Positions 6,652 through 15,685 of a stretch of DNA of 33,891 nt are shown in pieces. Source of the stretch: Paraprevotella stercoravium (GTDB lineage: Bacteria; Bacteroidota; Bacteroidia; Bacteroidales; Bacteroidaceae); the NCBI GenBank assembly GCA_018883665.1, contig JAHLFU010000148.1, positions 1-33,891 of the forward strand. The letters are read 5' to 3'. Below the pieces are notes generated by a model. The model saw nothing but the letters and a program-made list of their open reading frames with translations. It was not told the origin of the DNA and searched no databases. Every line of letters begins with the position of its first letter. Position 1 is the stretch's first letter. The translations under genes were made by a program, and so were the position numbers.

Positions 6652-8451
6652 TTATGAGTTTAATGTTTTTGTTGTCAGCATGTTGTTATGCTTTTTCTTC
6701 AGCATGAAGATAAATTCCAGGCCGCCGTCAGGTACCTGCTTGGCATGGACTGTTCCACCGTGGAAGACTATTGCGTTTTTGACAATAGCCAATCCCAGAC
6801 CTGTGCCGCCTATTTTCCGGCTTCTTCCTTTGTCTACACGGTAAAAGCGTTCAAACAGGCGTGAAAGATGACTGGGATCTACTCCCACACCATTGTCCTT
6901 AAAACTGAAGAAATAGAAATCTTCGTCCTCGAAAATACAGCTGATGGTAATTTCCTTACCGACCCCGGCGTAGGCAATGGCATTGTCTGCCAGATTGCGG
7001 AATATAGAGTAGAGCAGGGAGAAGTTTCCGTCTATCATCATGTTATCGGGGAACGAACAGTGTACGGTCATTTGCTTTTCTTCCAGAGGCAGTGCCAGTT
7101 CTGCTACGATATTCCGGATAATCTGACTCAGGTCAAGCAGTTCGACATCAATGAGTGACGATGCTTCATCAAGACGTGTCAGAGCCGTGATGTCACGCAG
7201 CAGATTGGTCAGACGCTGGCTTTGTGCGTAACTCCTCTGCAGGAACTGATTCATGGTGTTTTGAGGCAAATCCGGATTGTTGATAATCGTTTCCAAATAT
7301 CCCTGTATGCTGCTTACCGGAGTCTTCAACTCATGAGCCATGTTTTGGGTAATCTGCCGCTTCATGCGGGCTTGTTCCTCTTGTTTGGTGATATCACAAA
7401 TGGTCAGCTCAAAACTGGCGTCTTGAAAGACAACAGCATCAATGGAAAATATATAGCCGCTACGGTCTATTATCTCCGTCATGATCTTTGATTCCGCAAC
7501 CGCATAATCCTTGCACGTCTCTTCAATAAACTGAGTCAGTTTGGCAAATTCCGGGATGTTGAATACGTCCTGAATAGATTCGATGTTTTTGCCGATAATC
7601 AGGTTCGCGTATTGTGTGAACAGTGCGTTCGAAAGTATTACCTCGCGTTTTGGATTGAAGATGGCCAGTCCTTCGTTGGAGATCTGCAGATGGGCAATCA
7701 GTTTCTCGCGGGCAATATATAATTCGTCTTTTGTTCTGCGAAGCCGGTAATAGATATCCACTATATGCCGGGCTATCATATCCAGTTCATTGTCGCCGGT
7801 GGAATGCTGTTTCAGCTCAAACGGCTCGTCCATATCCGCTTTCTTGGCAAAGAGGCGCAGCTGGGTGATGGTCTTTCCTAATCGGGCCGTCATCTTGTAG
7901 AAAACAAATGTCAGCACAAAGGTAATGAACAGAATCCCCCACAGGTAGTTCATGTCGGCTTTCAATCGTTTGGACAGGCTGAAATCATAGGGTAGCGCGC
8001 ACCGGATGATCATTTTTGAGGGCTTGAAATAGCTGGCGTAATAGAAATAAGGCATCTTCATTGTTTCTGAATTACGCATAATGGAATATCCAGAACCATA
8101 TTTCAACGCTTTGATTACTTCTTCACGTTGGGCGTGATTTTTCATCGTGGCCGCAGCCTGTTGGTTGTCGTAGATGATACGGCCGGAAGGAGTAATAAGT
8201 GTTACGCGCAGATTTTTAATATGAGAGAAGGAGGCAAAGGAATCGACTACTTCCTCGTAATCCGATAGGTCACTGTTTTCCAGCATTTTATGTAACTGGC
8301 TGTTAAAGATGGCCAAACGGTCATTCAGCAGCTCAATTTTGTATTCTCTTTCGCGGGAATACTGATAAAAAGTAAAGCATCCGGCAAAGAGCCAGAAAAG
8401 CAGAATGATGGAAAGAAACAGTTTGTTGGAAAATGTCAGTCTGAAGTGCAT
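6652..8451 (-). CDS. PhoR-type membrane sensor histidine kinase
   Basis: A 599-residue kinase. Membrane helices lie at about 11-29 and 169-186 and bracket a periplasmic sensor of about 140 residues. A HAMP-like linker (about 187-240) and a PAS-like domain (about 245-355) follow. The HisKA domain has phospho-acceptor His373 in NMAHELKTPVSS. The HATPase domain has N-box Asn490 (NLADNA), DNGVG 519-523 and GTGLGL 549-554. It should autophosphorylate and pass the phosphate to the regulator encoded 3 bases upstream. The layout matches PhoR, and the next gene in the cluster is a phosphate transporter, so phosphate sensing is a reasonable inference. No PhoU or Pst genes are present to confirm it. Confidence 0.9.
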   Translation of the reverse strand: MHFRLTFSNKLFLSIILLFWLFAGCFTFYQYSREREYKIELLNDRLAIFNSQLHKMLENSDLSDYEEVVDSFASFSHIKNLRVTLITPSGRIIYDNQQAAATMKNHAQREEVIKALKYGSGYSIMRNSETMKMPYFYYASYFKPSKMIIRCALPYDFSLSKRLKADMNYLWGILFITFVLTFVFYKMTARLGKTITQLRLFAKKADMDEPFELKQHSTGDNELDMIARHIVDIYYRLRRTKDELYIAREKLIAHLQISNEGLAIFNPKREVILSNALFTQYANLIIGKNIESIQDVFNIPEFAKLTQFIEETCKDYAVAESKIMTEIIDRSGYIFSIDAVVFQDASFELTICDITKQEEQARMKRQITQNMAHELKTPVSSIQGYLETIINNPDLPQNTMNQFLQRSYAQSQRLTNLLRDITALTRLDEASSLIDVELLDLSQIIRNIVAELALPLEEKQMTVHCSFPDNMMIDGNFSLLYSIFRNLADNAIAYAGVGKEITISCIFEDEDFYFFSFKDNGVGVDPSHLSRLFERFYRVDKGRSRKIGGTGLGLAIVKNAIVFHGGTVHAKQVPDGGLEFIFMLKKKHNNMLTTKTLNS

Positions 8452-8454
8452 TTC

Positions 8455-9150
8455 TTATTCTTTTGCTCCGGCTTCGAAATAATATCCGTAGCCTTGTCGG
8501 GTCATAATATACTTTCCATAATCTCCCAGTTTCTTTCTCAATCGTGTAATATTTACATCGATTGTGCGGTCCAGTACTTCTGCGTCGTCGTGCCAGATTT
8601 TGCGTAGAATCTCTGCACGGGAAAATACGCGGCCTTCATTTTCAATGAAAAGGCGGAGCAGTTCGAATTCGGTTTTGGTCAGCTGAAGAACATCGCCGTG
8701 CAGAATGGCTTCCTTTAACTTCATGTTGATCTTCAGGTCTTTGTATCCGATAAAGGAGGCTTGGGATGCAGTCTTTGGAGAGGTTCTTCTCAGTACTGCC
8801 TTGACACGAAGAATCACTTCACGGAGTGAGAACGGTTTCGAAATGTAGTCATCAGCTCCTAGAGTAAAACCTGTTACCGCATCGTTTTCCGTATCGCGTG
8901 CTGTAAGGAATATTATAGGGATGTGGCTCAGGTTTTTGGACTCTTTGAGCATTTTGGCCATGCGAAATCCTGATATTTCTCCCATCATGACGTCCAAAAG
9001 GATCAGATGATATTGAGTAAGATCCAGTTTGAGTGCTTCTTCTGCGGAATAGGCTACATCAATGTTATACCCTTCATTTTCCAAATTAAAGCGGAGGATG
9101 TCACACAGATCTTCTTCGTCGTCTACAACTAGAATTTTGTAATCATTCAT
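8455..9150 (-). CDS. PhoB/OmpR-type response regulator
   Basis: A 231-residue two-domain regulator. The receiver has acidic residues Asp10/Asp11, phospho-acceptor Asp53 (LLDVMM), Thr83 and Lys105. The winged-helix output domain carries LTKTEFELLRLFIENEGRVF and the DRTIDVNITRLRKKLG recognition region. The ATG at 9150 is chosen over an in-frame TTG at 9180 because it puts the first beta strand (KILVVDD) in its normal position. The kinase gene follows after 3 bases. A TActTTTG box on the minus strand at 9178-9185 is a suitable promoter. With a PiT transporter next door, regulation of phosphate genes is plausible. Confidence 0.92.
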   Translation of the reverse strand: MNDYKILVVDDEEDLCDILRFNLENEGYNIDVAYSAEEALKLDLTQYHLILLDVMMGEISGFRMAKMLKESKNLSHIPIIFLTARDTENDAVTGFTLGADDYISKPFSLREVILRVKAVLRRTSPKTASQASFIGYKDLKINMKLKEAILHGDVLQLTKTEFELLRLFIENEGRVFSRAEILRKIWHDDAEVLDRTIDVNITRLRKKLGDYGKYIMTRQGYGYYFEAGAKE

Positions 9151-9177
9151 AAATCTACAGCTTTTAAAAATATACTG

Positions 9178-9185
9178 CAAAAGTA
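9178..9185 (-). promoter_or_regulatory. -7 box of the two-component operon
   Basis: On the minus strand TActTTTG matches the TAnnTTTG consensus about 28 bases upstream of the regulator's ATG. The -33 region is not well conserved, which may mean activator dependence. Confidence 0.5.
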
Positions 9186-9228
9186 TAGCATGGTTATTTC
9201 AGGATTGTAAAAAGCATGTTACAATATT

Positions 9229-9255
9229 ATTTCAGCACTGAATTAGTGCTGAAAT
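9229..9255 (-). terminator. Hairpin overlapping the phosphate transporter stop codon
   Basis: A perfect 11-base stem (9229-9239 with 9245-9255) and 5-base loop include the last codons and the TAA of the transporter gene. Downstream on the minus strand the sequence is AATATTGTAACATGCTTTTT, so the U-tract is imperfect. It is a probable terminator before the two-component promoter. Confidence 0.55.
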
Positions 9256-11480
9256 TTTCTGCAGGCACGTACCAGATGACGGAAATGTCCGATCAGCTCC
9301 TGGCTTTCCTGAAGCATACTCAGATACAAAAAGTCTACTTTCAGACTGGTTGTTGTGCTTTGAGCGATGCGTTGCTGCTGTTGCTTGCGCAGAATGGAGA
9401 GCGTAGCTTTCATTTCATTTCCTTTTTCGCGCAATTCAATGGCCTTGGAGTATTCGTTGCTTTCAATCATTTGGGCGATATCTCTGATAAAGCAGATGAT
9501 GTCATTCTTGATTGGAGCATATTCCTTTTCATACTCCTCGTAAAGGGGGTTGAAGTTGTTGTCAACGTGTTCGAATATCGGTTCGCACATACGCTTCAGA
9601 CAGTAGAAACTCTGTTCACAACTGTTGCATGCCAGATAGAACCAGGTGTTCTTTTCAACGGCCAACAGCGGGTCTATTTTTCTCAAACCGATAATTTCCT
9701 TGCGGCGCTGCACTTTCCAGTGTTTTTTCTCGGAGTCCAGATCGTTGAATACCTTGCGCAGCTTTTTCACATCTTCTTCCAACAGACCTTCTGTAATCAA
9801 TACGTAGGTATCTGCTACAAAACGCACAACTTCCGTCTGTGTATTCATAAAATGCTTGCTCAGCAAAGGCCAGACAACTTGAGGGTCCTGAGTATCGATG
9901 ATTTCTGTAAAGAGTTCATCTTTCTTCACGGAAGACATTTTTTTCTTATAGCTGCGGCTGTTGTTCCATAAAATAAAGACTACTGTGACCATCAGTAGAA
10001 TCATGGCCACGATACCTCCATAATATACAATCATGGTTACAATGAAGCAGAGGAAAAAAGCGGCTCCGGCAGTCATGAACCAGCCGCCGATAACAGAAAT
10101 GACTCCTGTAACACGGAATACCGCGCTTTCGCGGCCCCAGGCCCGGTCGGCTAATGAGGAACCCATACCTACCATGAATGCTACATAGGTTGTAGACAGC
10201 GGTAATTTCAGGGAAGTGCCGACTACGATAAGCAGTCCGGAGAGTACCAGATTAATGGAAGCACGAACCAAATCAAATGCGGCTCCTTTTTCCAGAATTG
10301 TTTCGTCCTGATTGAAACGGGAATTGATCCAGGTCTTTACATTTTCAGGAACATGAGCAATGACATACTCTGTTGTATTCATGACTCCGCGAACCAGACG
10401 GCGCGCGAATCTCGATGAACCGAACATCTCGTCTCCGGCTGTCTGCCGTGACAGGTCTACCGATGTTTTGATCACGTTATGTGCTTTTTTAGAGAAGGTT
10501 AATGCCGCAATCATAATGATGCCGGCCATTACCAAGAAAATGAGTGGAGTTTTTGCTTCATCATTGAGTGAGCCCATCAGATAAGTAGTCGGGTCGGCAC
10601 CCGGATGCATCATGAAGTCCTGATAAGAAGAGAATCCGGCCAATGTTACTCCGATAAAGTTTACCAGGTCGTTTCCGGCAAAGGCCATAGCCAGAGAGAA
10701 AGTACCGAACAGTACGGTAATCTTGAAAATATTGACTTTCAGCAAATGCAGAATTTGCGTAAGAATTGTAAAACCTATCAGAAAAGCTATCAGAATGCTG
10801 GATGTGTTTGATGCGATCCATGATTTGATTTCCGGGGTCATGAATGAGGCTGTACCAAAACCTTTTACTATTAGAAAATAAGAAATGGAGGTAAAAGACA
10901 GACCACCGAAAATGGCAATGGTGTATTTAAGATGTTTGGTATAATGGAATGTAAATATACAACGGGCAATCCATTGCACAATCAGACCAAAAATAAACGC
11001 GATGGCTACGGATATGAAAATTGCCATAATCACCGATAACGCCTTGTCGGTATTGATTAGTTGGGCATAAGTGAGCGAGTGGTCATGCATCATTTTTACG
11101 AATGCCAGCGCTGTACTTCCTCCGAGCAATTCGAATACCATGGATACCGTGGTAGAAGTAGGCATACCCAGCATGTTGAACATATCGAGCAGAATGACAT
11201 CTGATGCAACCACTGCCAAGAAAATACACATTAATTGTTCGAATGTAAAGCATTCGGGTCGAAAAATACCGTGTCGGGCTATGTCCATCATTCCATTACT
11301 GGTAGTTGCGCCGACAAATATGCCTATTGCCGCTACGGCGAGAATAAGTTTAAAACGGGCAGCTTTTGAACCAATAGCTGAACTAAGAAAGTTTACGGCA
11401 TCATTGCTTACTCCGACAGACAGATCGAAGATAGACAACGCAAAAAGGAATATTACAATTCCCAAATAGACAAATTCCAT
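9243..11480 (-). CDS. PiT-family inorganic phosphate transporter with cytoplasmic tail domain
   Basis: A 745-residue inner-membrane protein. It carries the duplicated PiT signature: GVSNDAVNF at residues 23-31 and FAGNDLVNF at about 267-275. The conserved PTSTTVS (107-113) and LPLSTTYV (426-433) elements also match PHO4 transporters. Hydrophobic segments run to about residue 505. The last 240 residues are soluble, charged and helical, resembling the PhoU/DUF47-like tails attached to some PiT proteins; this part is inferred from general character, not a clear motif. It should import phosphate coupled to a cation gradient. Its promoter is TAtcTTTG on the minus strand at 11509-11516. It sits just upstream of the PhoB/PhoR-type pair, suggesting a phosphate-response locus. 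Confidence 0.9.
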   Translation of the reverse strand: MEFVYLGIVIFLFALSIFDLSVGVSNDAVNFLSSAIGSKAARFKLILAVAAIGIFVGATTSNGMMDIARHGIFRPECFTFEQLMCIFLAVVASDVILLDMFNMLGMPTSTTVSMVFELLGGSTALAFVKMMHDHSLTYAQLINTDKALSVIMAIFISVAIAFIFGLIVQWIARCIFTFHYTKHLKYTIAIFGGLSFTSISYFLIVKGFGTASFMTPEIKSWIASNTSSILIAFLIGFTILTQILHLLKVNIFKITVLFGTFSLAMAFAGNDLVNFIGVTLAGFSSYQDFMMHPGADPTTYLMGSLNDEAKTPLIFLVMAGIIMIAALTFSKKAHNVIKTSVDLSRQTAGDEMFGSSRFARRLVRGVMNTTEYVIAHVPENVKTWINSRFNQDETILEKGAAFDLVRASINLVLSGLLIVVGTSLKLPLSTTYVAFMVGMGSSLADRAWGRESAVFRVTGVISVIGGWFMTAGAAFFLCFIVTMIVYYGGIVAMILLMVTVVFILWNNSRSYKKKMSSVKKDELFTEIIDTQDPQVVWPLLSKHFMNTQTEVVRFVADTYVLITEGLLEEDVKKLRKVFNDLDSEKKHWKVQRRKEIIGLRKIDPLLAVEKNTWFYLACNSCEQSFYCLKRMCEPIFEHVDNNFNPLYEEYEKEYAPIKNDIICFIRDIAQMIESNEYSKAIELREKGNEMKATLSILRKQQQQRIAQSTTTSLKVDFLYLSMLQESQELIGHFRHLVRACRKFQH

Positions 11481-11508
11481 AAAATAATGAATTTAATAAT
11501 TATGGATG

Positions 11509-11516
11509 CAAAGATA
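11509..11516 (-). promoter_or_regulatory. -7 box of the phosphate transporter gene
   Basis: On the minus strand TAtcTTTG fits the -7 consensus, 28 bases upstream of the ATG at 11480. No clear TTTG occurs at the -33 position. Confidence 0.55.
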
Positions 11517-11601
11517 GCAAAATTCATAATTTTGTAACATAATTGTATTATATGTAATTCTTAATTTTTTTAAATCATAGCACTATTCTTCAAAAAACAT
11601 A

Positions 11602-11671
11602 CCCCTAAACCAAAACATCCGATATTCTATGTTTAGACTGAAACTGAATATCGGATGTTTTGGTTTAGGGG
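11602..11671 (-). terminator. Long Rho-independent terminator after the LolC/E-type permease gene
   Basis: A perfect 26-base inverted repeat (11602-11627 with 11646-11671) and an 18-base loop. On the minus strand it is followed by GTATGTTTTTTG, giving a U-run. It lies 13 bases beyond the permease stop. The rest of the 204-base gap to the phosphate transporter start holds only that gene's promoter. Confidence 0.85.
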
Positions 11672-11684
11672 GTGAGATATCTGG

Positions 11685-12935
11685 TCATTCAAAGCGAATG
11701 GATTTGATCGGGTTGATTCTGGATATCAGTAAGCTGGGTAGAACCAGTACGCAGACAGAAACCAGAAGAGTAGCCAGATTTACTAATATTATATAGGTCC
11801 AATTAATTTCCATGGGCACTTGCTCTACATAATAAACCTGTGGATCCAGGCAGATGACTCCCCATTGCTGCTGGATAAAAATGATGATAAAAGCCAGCAG
11901 ATTGCCCCAGAACAATCCCTTGCCTACAATAAATAAGGAAAACCAAAGGAAGATTCTGCGGATGGAGCGGTCGCGTGCTCCCAACGCTTTCAGGGTTCCG
12001 ATAAAGCTTGTGCGTTCCAAAATGATGATAAGCAGGCCTGATATCATGGTGATGCCGGCAACGCCTGTCATCAGAATCAGAATAACCCATACATTGGTGT
12101 TCAGTAGATCCAGCCATGTGAACATCTGTGGATACAGGTCTTCGATCGACATTGTGGCAAAAGAAGCTCCATGGATGTCTGTTCCAAGCTCTACGTTGAT
12201 ACGTTTGGCGAGTTTCTGTGTCGTCGCTTTCAGATTGTTATAGTCTTTCAGACTTATATTCAGAGAACTGCATTGATTCTTTTGCCAACCGTTGAGCTTA
12301 TTGCAGGTATAGAAATCGGTAAAAACGAGGTTGTTGTCCAGTTCCGAGATATTGGTGCGATATATGCCCTTGATGAGAAAGCGCCGGGCGCGTATGTTTC
12401 TGTCGAAGAAATAGGCCGAGATCTTGTCGCCAGTCTTAAGCTGCAGTTCTCGTGCGATATTCTCGGAAATGATTATTTCGTTCCCGGCTTTTTGGTCGCT
12501 GAAAGCTGGTAAGCTGCCAGACAACAGAGACTGGTGAAGAAAGGTTGTGTCATATTCTTGGGCGATACCTTTCAGAACAATTCCTTTGAACTGTTCCTCG
12601 GTTTTCAGAATGCCGGCTTTCAGACAGGTGCGTTCCCAGTGCGCAATGTTGGGAGTTGACTTGACAATGCGTAGCAGGGAGTCGTTGACGGTTATAGGAT
12701 AGGATTCCGAAGAGGTCAGGCTTTCGAAGTTCTGTATTTGAATGTGTGAACCGAATCCGACGAGCTTGTTTTTGATTTCCTGTTTGAAGCCTAAAACGAC
12801 ACAGATGGAGATGATCATGACGGCTACTCCGATAGCAACACCGCCTATGGCAATCCGGATTGCCATTTTTGAAGCGCCCTTTTCACTCTTCTTGTTTTTA
12901 AAAAGTCTTTTGGCTACAAAAAAAACAAAATTCAT
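11685..12935 (-). CDS. FtsX/LolC-LolE-type ABC transporter permease
   Basis: A 416-residue membrane protein. One N-terminal membrane helix (about residues 25-47) is followed by a large periplasmic domain of about 220 residues. Three more helices form the C-terminal FtsX domain, with ERTSFIGTLKALGARD between helices 2 and 3 and the NPIKSIRFE tail. This 1+3 topology and the KALGA motif are those of LolC/LolE, which release outer-membrane lipoproteins from the inner membrane. MacB-like permeases share part of this fold. No ATPase gene is adjacent, as is common in Bacteroidota. The ATG at 12935 is preferred to a GTG at 12992, which would lie inside the preceding gene's terminator. Confidence 0.82.
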   Translation of the reverse strand: MNFVFFVAKRLFKNKKSEKGASKMAIRIAIGGVAIGVAVMIISICVVLGFKQEIKNKLVGFGSHIQIQNFESLTSSESYPITVNDSLLRIVKSTPNIAHWERTCLKAGILKTEEQFKGIVLKGIAQEYDTTFLHQSLLSGSLPAFSDQKAGNEIIISENIARELQLKTGDKISAYFFDRNIRARRFLIKGIYRTNISELDNNLVFTDFYTCNKLNGWQKNQCSSLNISLKDYNNLKATTQKLAKRINVELGTDIHGASFATMSIEDLYPQMFTWLDLLNTNVWVILILMTGVAGITMISGLLIIILERTSFIGTLKALGARDRSIRRIFLWFSLFIVGKGLFWGNLLAFIIIFIQQQWGVICLDPQVYYVEQVPMEINWTYIILVNLATLLVSVCVLVLPSLLISRINPIKSIRFE

Positions 12936-12972
12936 TTTTTTAGATTTAGTTGATACTTTCCTGAAAAGATAG

Positions 12973-13003
12973 GCCCGAAAAGAATGATACACTCTTTTCG
13001 GGC
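12973..13003 (-). terminator. Terminator of the aminotransferase gene
   Basis: A perfect 11-base stem (12973-12983 with 12993-13003) and 9-base loop. On the minus strand it is followed by CTATCTTTTC. That TAtcTTTt also resembles a -7 box for the permease gene 30 bases downstream, so terminator and promoter may overlap. Confidence 0.75.
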
Positions 13004-13026
13004 TTACCGGATATTATTGATATGTT

Positions 13027-14229
13027 TTATTCGACAACCCGACCCGGATAGGCTTCCAAAGCTTTGCGAAGCACTAGGATGGCCTGGTTCAAATCTTCTT
13101 TCTTTAAAACATAAGCTATGCGGACTTCATTTTTTCCAGATCCGGGAGTCGTATAAAATCCGGAGGCTGGAGCCATCATGACAGTTGCGCCTTCATAATT
13201 AAATTCTGTGAGACACCAGGCGCAGAATTTTTCCGCGTCGTCGACCGGTAATTTGGCAACCGTGTAAAAGGCTCCCATAGGAATCGGTGAGTATACACCC
13301 GGAATGCGGTTCAGTCCGTCGATGAGACATTTTCGGCGTTCCACATATTCATCATAAACTTCGCGGCTGTACTCTTCAGGGGCGTCCAATGAAGCTTCTG
13401 CTGCAATCTGACCGATCAGAGGAGGGCTGAGACGTGCCTGACAGAATTTCATGACAGCCTTGCGTACTTCTGCGTTTTTAGTGATCAGGGCTCCGATTCG
13501 GATACCGCATTCGCTGTATCGTTTTGATACGGAATCAATCAGTACGACATTGTTTTCAATACCTTCCAGATGGCAGGCCGAAATATAAGGAGATCCGGTG
13601 TATATGAATTCCCGATATACTTCATCTGAGAACAGATATAAATCGTACTTCTTGACGAGATCACGAATCTGATTCATTTCGCGATGAGTATATAAGTAGC
13701 CCGTAGGATTGTTCGGATTGCAGATCAGGATGGCGCGTGTCCGTTCATTGATTAATTCTTCGAATTTTTCGACTTTGGGCAAAGAAAAGCCTTCTTCGAT
13801 TGTTGTGGAAATGGTACGGATAACGGCACCTGCAGAAATGGCAAAAGCCATGTAATTGGCATAAGCCGGTTCTGGAACAATGATTTCATCCCCCGGATTA
13901 AGGCATGACATAAATGCAAACAGCACTGCTTCCGATCCTCCGGACGTGATGATGATGTCATCGGGTGACAGGCTGATATGGTATTTTTCGTAATATTTAA
14001 CCAGTTTTTTCCGATAGCTCAGATAACCCTGGCTCGGACTGTACTCCAAAACGGTACGGTCAATGTTGCGAATTGCATCCAAGGCTGCTTGGGGAGTGGG
14101 CAGATCAGGCTGTCCGATATTTAAATGATACACGTGTATTCCGCGTTCTTTAGCCTGCTGTGCCAAAGGAGCAAGCTTTCTGATAGGTGATTCCGGCATT
14201 TCCTGGCCGCGCGTTGAAATTTTTGGCAT
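13027..14229 (-). CDS. PLP-dependent aspartate-type aminotransferase (class I/II)
   Basis: A 400-residue fold-type I aminotransferase. It shows NIGQPDLPTP near the N terminus, SGGSEA at 96-101 for phosphate binding and NPNNPTG at 171-177. SDEVY has Asp202 for the pyridine nitrogen. The Schiff-base Lys236 is in SVSKRYSECGIRIG, and the substrate-carboxylate Arg is in the C-terminal RIAY segment. It most likely transfers the amino group between aspartate and 2-oxoglutarate, although the family also includes alanine and aromatic enzymes. It has a full TTTG/TAnnTTTG promoter and its own terminator, so it is a single-gene unit. Confidence 0.92.
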   Translation of the reverse strand: MPKISTRGQEMPESPIRKLAPLAQQAKERGIHVYHLNIGQPDLPTPQAALDAIRNIDRTVLEYSPSQGYLSYRKKLVKYYEKYHISLSPDDIIITSGGSEAVLFAFMSCLNPGDEIIVPEPAYANYMAFAISAGAVIRTISTTIEEGFSLPKVEKFEELINERTRAILICNPNNPTGYLYTHREMNQIRDLVKKYDLYLFSDEVYREFIYTGSPYISACHLEGIENNVVLIDSVSKRYSECGIRIGALITKNAEVRKAVMKFCQARLSPPLIGQIAAEASLDAPEEYSREVYDEYVERRKCLIDGLNRIPGVYSPIPMGAFYTVAKLPVDDAEKFCAWCLTEFNYEGATVMMAPASGFYTTPGSGKNEVRIAYVLKKEDLNQAILVLRKALEAYPGRVVE

Positions 14230-14276
14230 ATTATCTTTAGTCTTTGATAGATAAAATAGAGTGATTAATCAACTTG

Positions 14277-14308
14277 CAAATATACGATTTTGGAGTTAAA
14301 TCGGCAAA
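14277..14308 (-). promoter_or_regulatory. Promoter of the aminotransferase gene
   Basis: On the minus strand TTTG (14308-14305) and TAtaTTTG (14284-14277) are separated by exactly 20 bases. This is a complete Bacteroidota sigma-ABfr-type promoter. The 5' UTR would be about 40 bases. Confidence 0.8.
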
Positions 14309-14379
14309 TAAATGAGTTTTTAATTATAGTAAGATGGATCTTAATGTGCAAAACTGAATGATAAGTAAAAATAATTATG

Positions 14380-14387
14380 TAAGTTTG
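14380..14387 (+). promoter_or_regulatory. -7 box of the DUF4494 gene
   Basis: TAagTTTG matches the -7 consensus, with no clear -33 partner. A start near 14394 would leave about 58 bases of 5' UTR. Confidence 0.45.
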
Positions 14388-14451
14388 TAGCTAATTTGAT
14401 TGTGTCTTACTAATTAGGAATAAAATTACTAGTATTATAAAGAAATAAGTT

Positions 14452-14931
14452 ATGATGAACGAATGGTTTGAGTGTAAAGTGAAGTATGAGAAAACTATGG
14501 AAAACGGAATGCTGAAGAAAGTAACGGAGCCATATCTGGTTGACGCGTTGAGCTTTACAGAGGCAGAACGGCGCTTCCTGGAAGAGATAGAACCGTTTAT
14601 GTCCGGTGAGTTTCAGGTTTCGGACATTAAGAGAGCCAAGTATGCCGAATTGTTTGAGACAGATGATGAATCTGCAGACAAGTGGTTCAAGGCCAAGGTG
14701 GCATTTATTACTTTGGACGAAAAAACCGGCGTGGAAAAGAAGAGTGCCCAAAATATGTTGATTCAGGCTTCGGATTTGCGTGATGCCGTAAAGCGGTTGG
14801 ATAAAGGTATGGAGGGTACAATGGCTGATTATGAAATCGCTTCGATTATGGAAACTCCGATTATGGATGTATTTCATTATAAGGCTGCCGAAGTGGAAAA
14901 ACCTGAATTCCCTGAGGCTGCTCAAGTTTAA
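14452..14931 (+). CDS. DUF4494-type protein
   Basis: A 159-residue soluble acidic protein. The N-terminal EWFECKVKYEKTMENGMLKK strand region, the VDALSFTEAERRF segment and the ASIMETPIMDVFHY C-terminal stretch match what I recall of DUF4494, a Bacteroidota family with no assigned function. Two ATG codons are adjacent (14452 and 14455), so the start could be one residue later. The YggS-type gene follows 20 bases downstream without a terminator, so the pair is probably co-transcribed; this gives no functional clue beyond association. Confidence 0.8.
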   Translation: MMNEWFECKVKYEKTMENGMLKKVTEPYLVDALSFTEAERRFLEEIEPFMSGEFQVSDIKRAKYAELFETDDESADKWFKAKVAFITLDEKTGVEKKSAQNMLIQASDLRDAVKRLDKGMEGTMADYEIASIMETPIMDVFHYKAAEVEKPEFPEAAQV

Positions 14932-14951
14932 TCTGTAAAAAGGAAAAGATT

Positions 14952-15623
14952 ATGTCTGTTGCTCAGGAAATTATCAAAATCAAAAAAGAGCTTCCAAAAC
15001 ATGTAGAACTGGTTGCCGTTTCCAAGTATCATCCGGCAGAGTTGATTCGGGAAGCTTATGCTGCCGGACAAAGAATTTTTGGAGAAAGTCAGGTTCAGGA
15101 ACTGCAGCGCAAACACGAGGAGCTACAGATGGAAGGATTGCAGTGGCATTTTATCGGTCATTTGCAGACCAATAAAGTAAAGTATATCGCTCCTTACATA
15201 TCCCTGATTCATTCTGTTGATTCTGTGAAGTTGCTTGCTGAAATCAATAAGCAGGGACAGAAAATCGGCAGAAAGATACGTTGCCTGCTTCAGTTGCATG
15301 TGGCTCAGGAAGAGAATAAATATGGGTTCACAGAGGAAGAGTGCCGGTCGTATCTGGCATCGGGTGAATGGAAACAGCTCACTTATGTGGAACTGTGTGG
15401 TGTTATGTGTATCGCGACGAATACGGACGATGAAGAGGTTGTGCGCCGTGAGTTTCATCGAATGTCCGTTTTCTTTAAGGACGCAAAACAGAAGTATTTT
15501 GCCGGTCAGGAATCTTTTTCAATATGTTCGTGGGGGATGAGTGATGATTATCCGCTCGCTATTCAGGAAGGAAGCAATATGATTCGTGTCGGATCAAAGA
15601 TTTTTGGCGCGCGTGTTTATTGA
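14952..15623 (+). CDS. YggS/PROSC-type PLP-binding protein
   Basis: A 223-residue single-domain PLP protein of the alanine-racemase-like TIM-barrel fold. Lys25 in AVSKYH is the cofactor lysine. The WHFIGHLQTNK segment is the family signature, and the C-terminal SMGMSDDYPLAI equivalent reads SWGMSDDYPLAI. SNMIRVGSKIFGAR completes the PLP phosphate site. The family keeps pyridoxal phosphate and amino-acid pools in balance and has no known catalytic turnover. Length is normal. It follows the DUF4494 gene by 20 bases. The next gene has its own promoter starting 7 bases after this stop. Confidence 0.93.
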   Translation: MSVAQEIIKIKKELPKHVELVAVSKYHPAELIREAYAAGQRIFGESQVQELQRKHEELQMEGLQWHFIGHLQTNKVKYIAPYISLIHSVDSVKLLAEINKQGQKIGRKIRCLLQLHVAQEENKYGFTEEECRSYLASGEWKQLTYVELCGVMCIATNTDDEEVVRREFHRMSVFFKDAKQKYFAGQESFSICSWGMSDDYPLAIQEGSNMIRVGSKIFGARVY

Positions 15624-15630
15624 GTTTTTA

Positions 15631-15662
15631 TTTGGAGAAAACATATAAATCGCTTATTTTTG
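15631..15662 (+). promoter_or_regulatory. Promoter of the acyl-CoA ligase operon
   Basis: TTTG at 15631-15634, 20 bases, then TAttTTTG at 15655-15662 form a complete consensus promoter. The start near 15669 is after the in-frame TTG at 15620, which supports the ATG at 15686 as the true start. Confidence 0.85.
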
Positions 15663-15685
15663 CGCAAACCAATCTTTTTTGTGCA

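Noticed and set aside
9216..9971. A 251-codon open frame on the plus strand
   Set aside because: It lies antisense to the well-supported phosphate transporter gene, has no family resemblance and uses a hydrophobic, Phe-rich composition typical of reverse-frame artefacts.
12936..12992. GTG start that would extend the permease by 19 residues
   Set aside because: It lies inside the terminator hairpin of the preceding gene, and the ATG at 12935 starts directly at the family's usual N terminus.
15620..15685. TTG start that would extend the acyl-CoA ligase by 22 residues
   Set aside because: A full promoter (15631-15662) lies within the extension, and the ATG at 15686 sits about 17 bases after its predicted transcription start.
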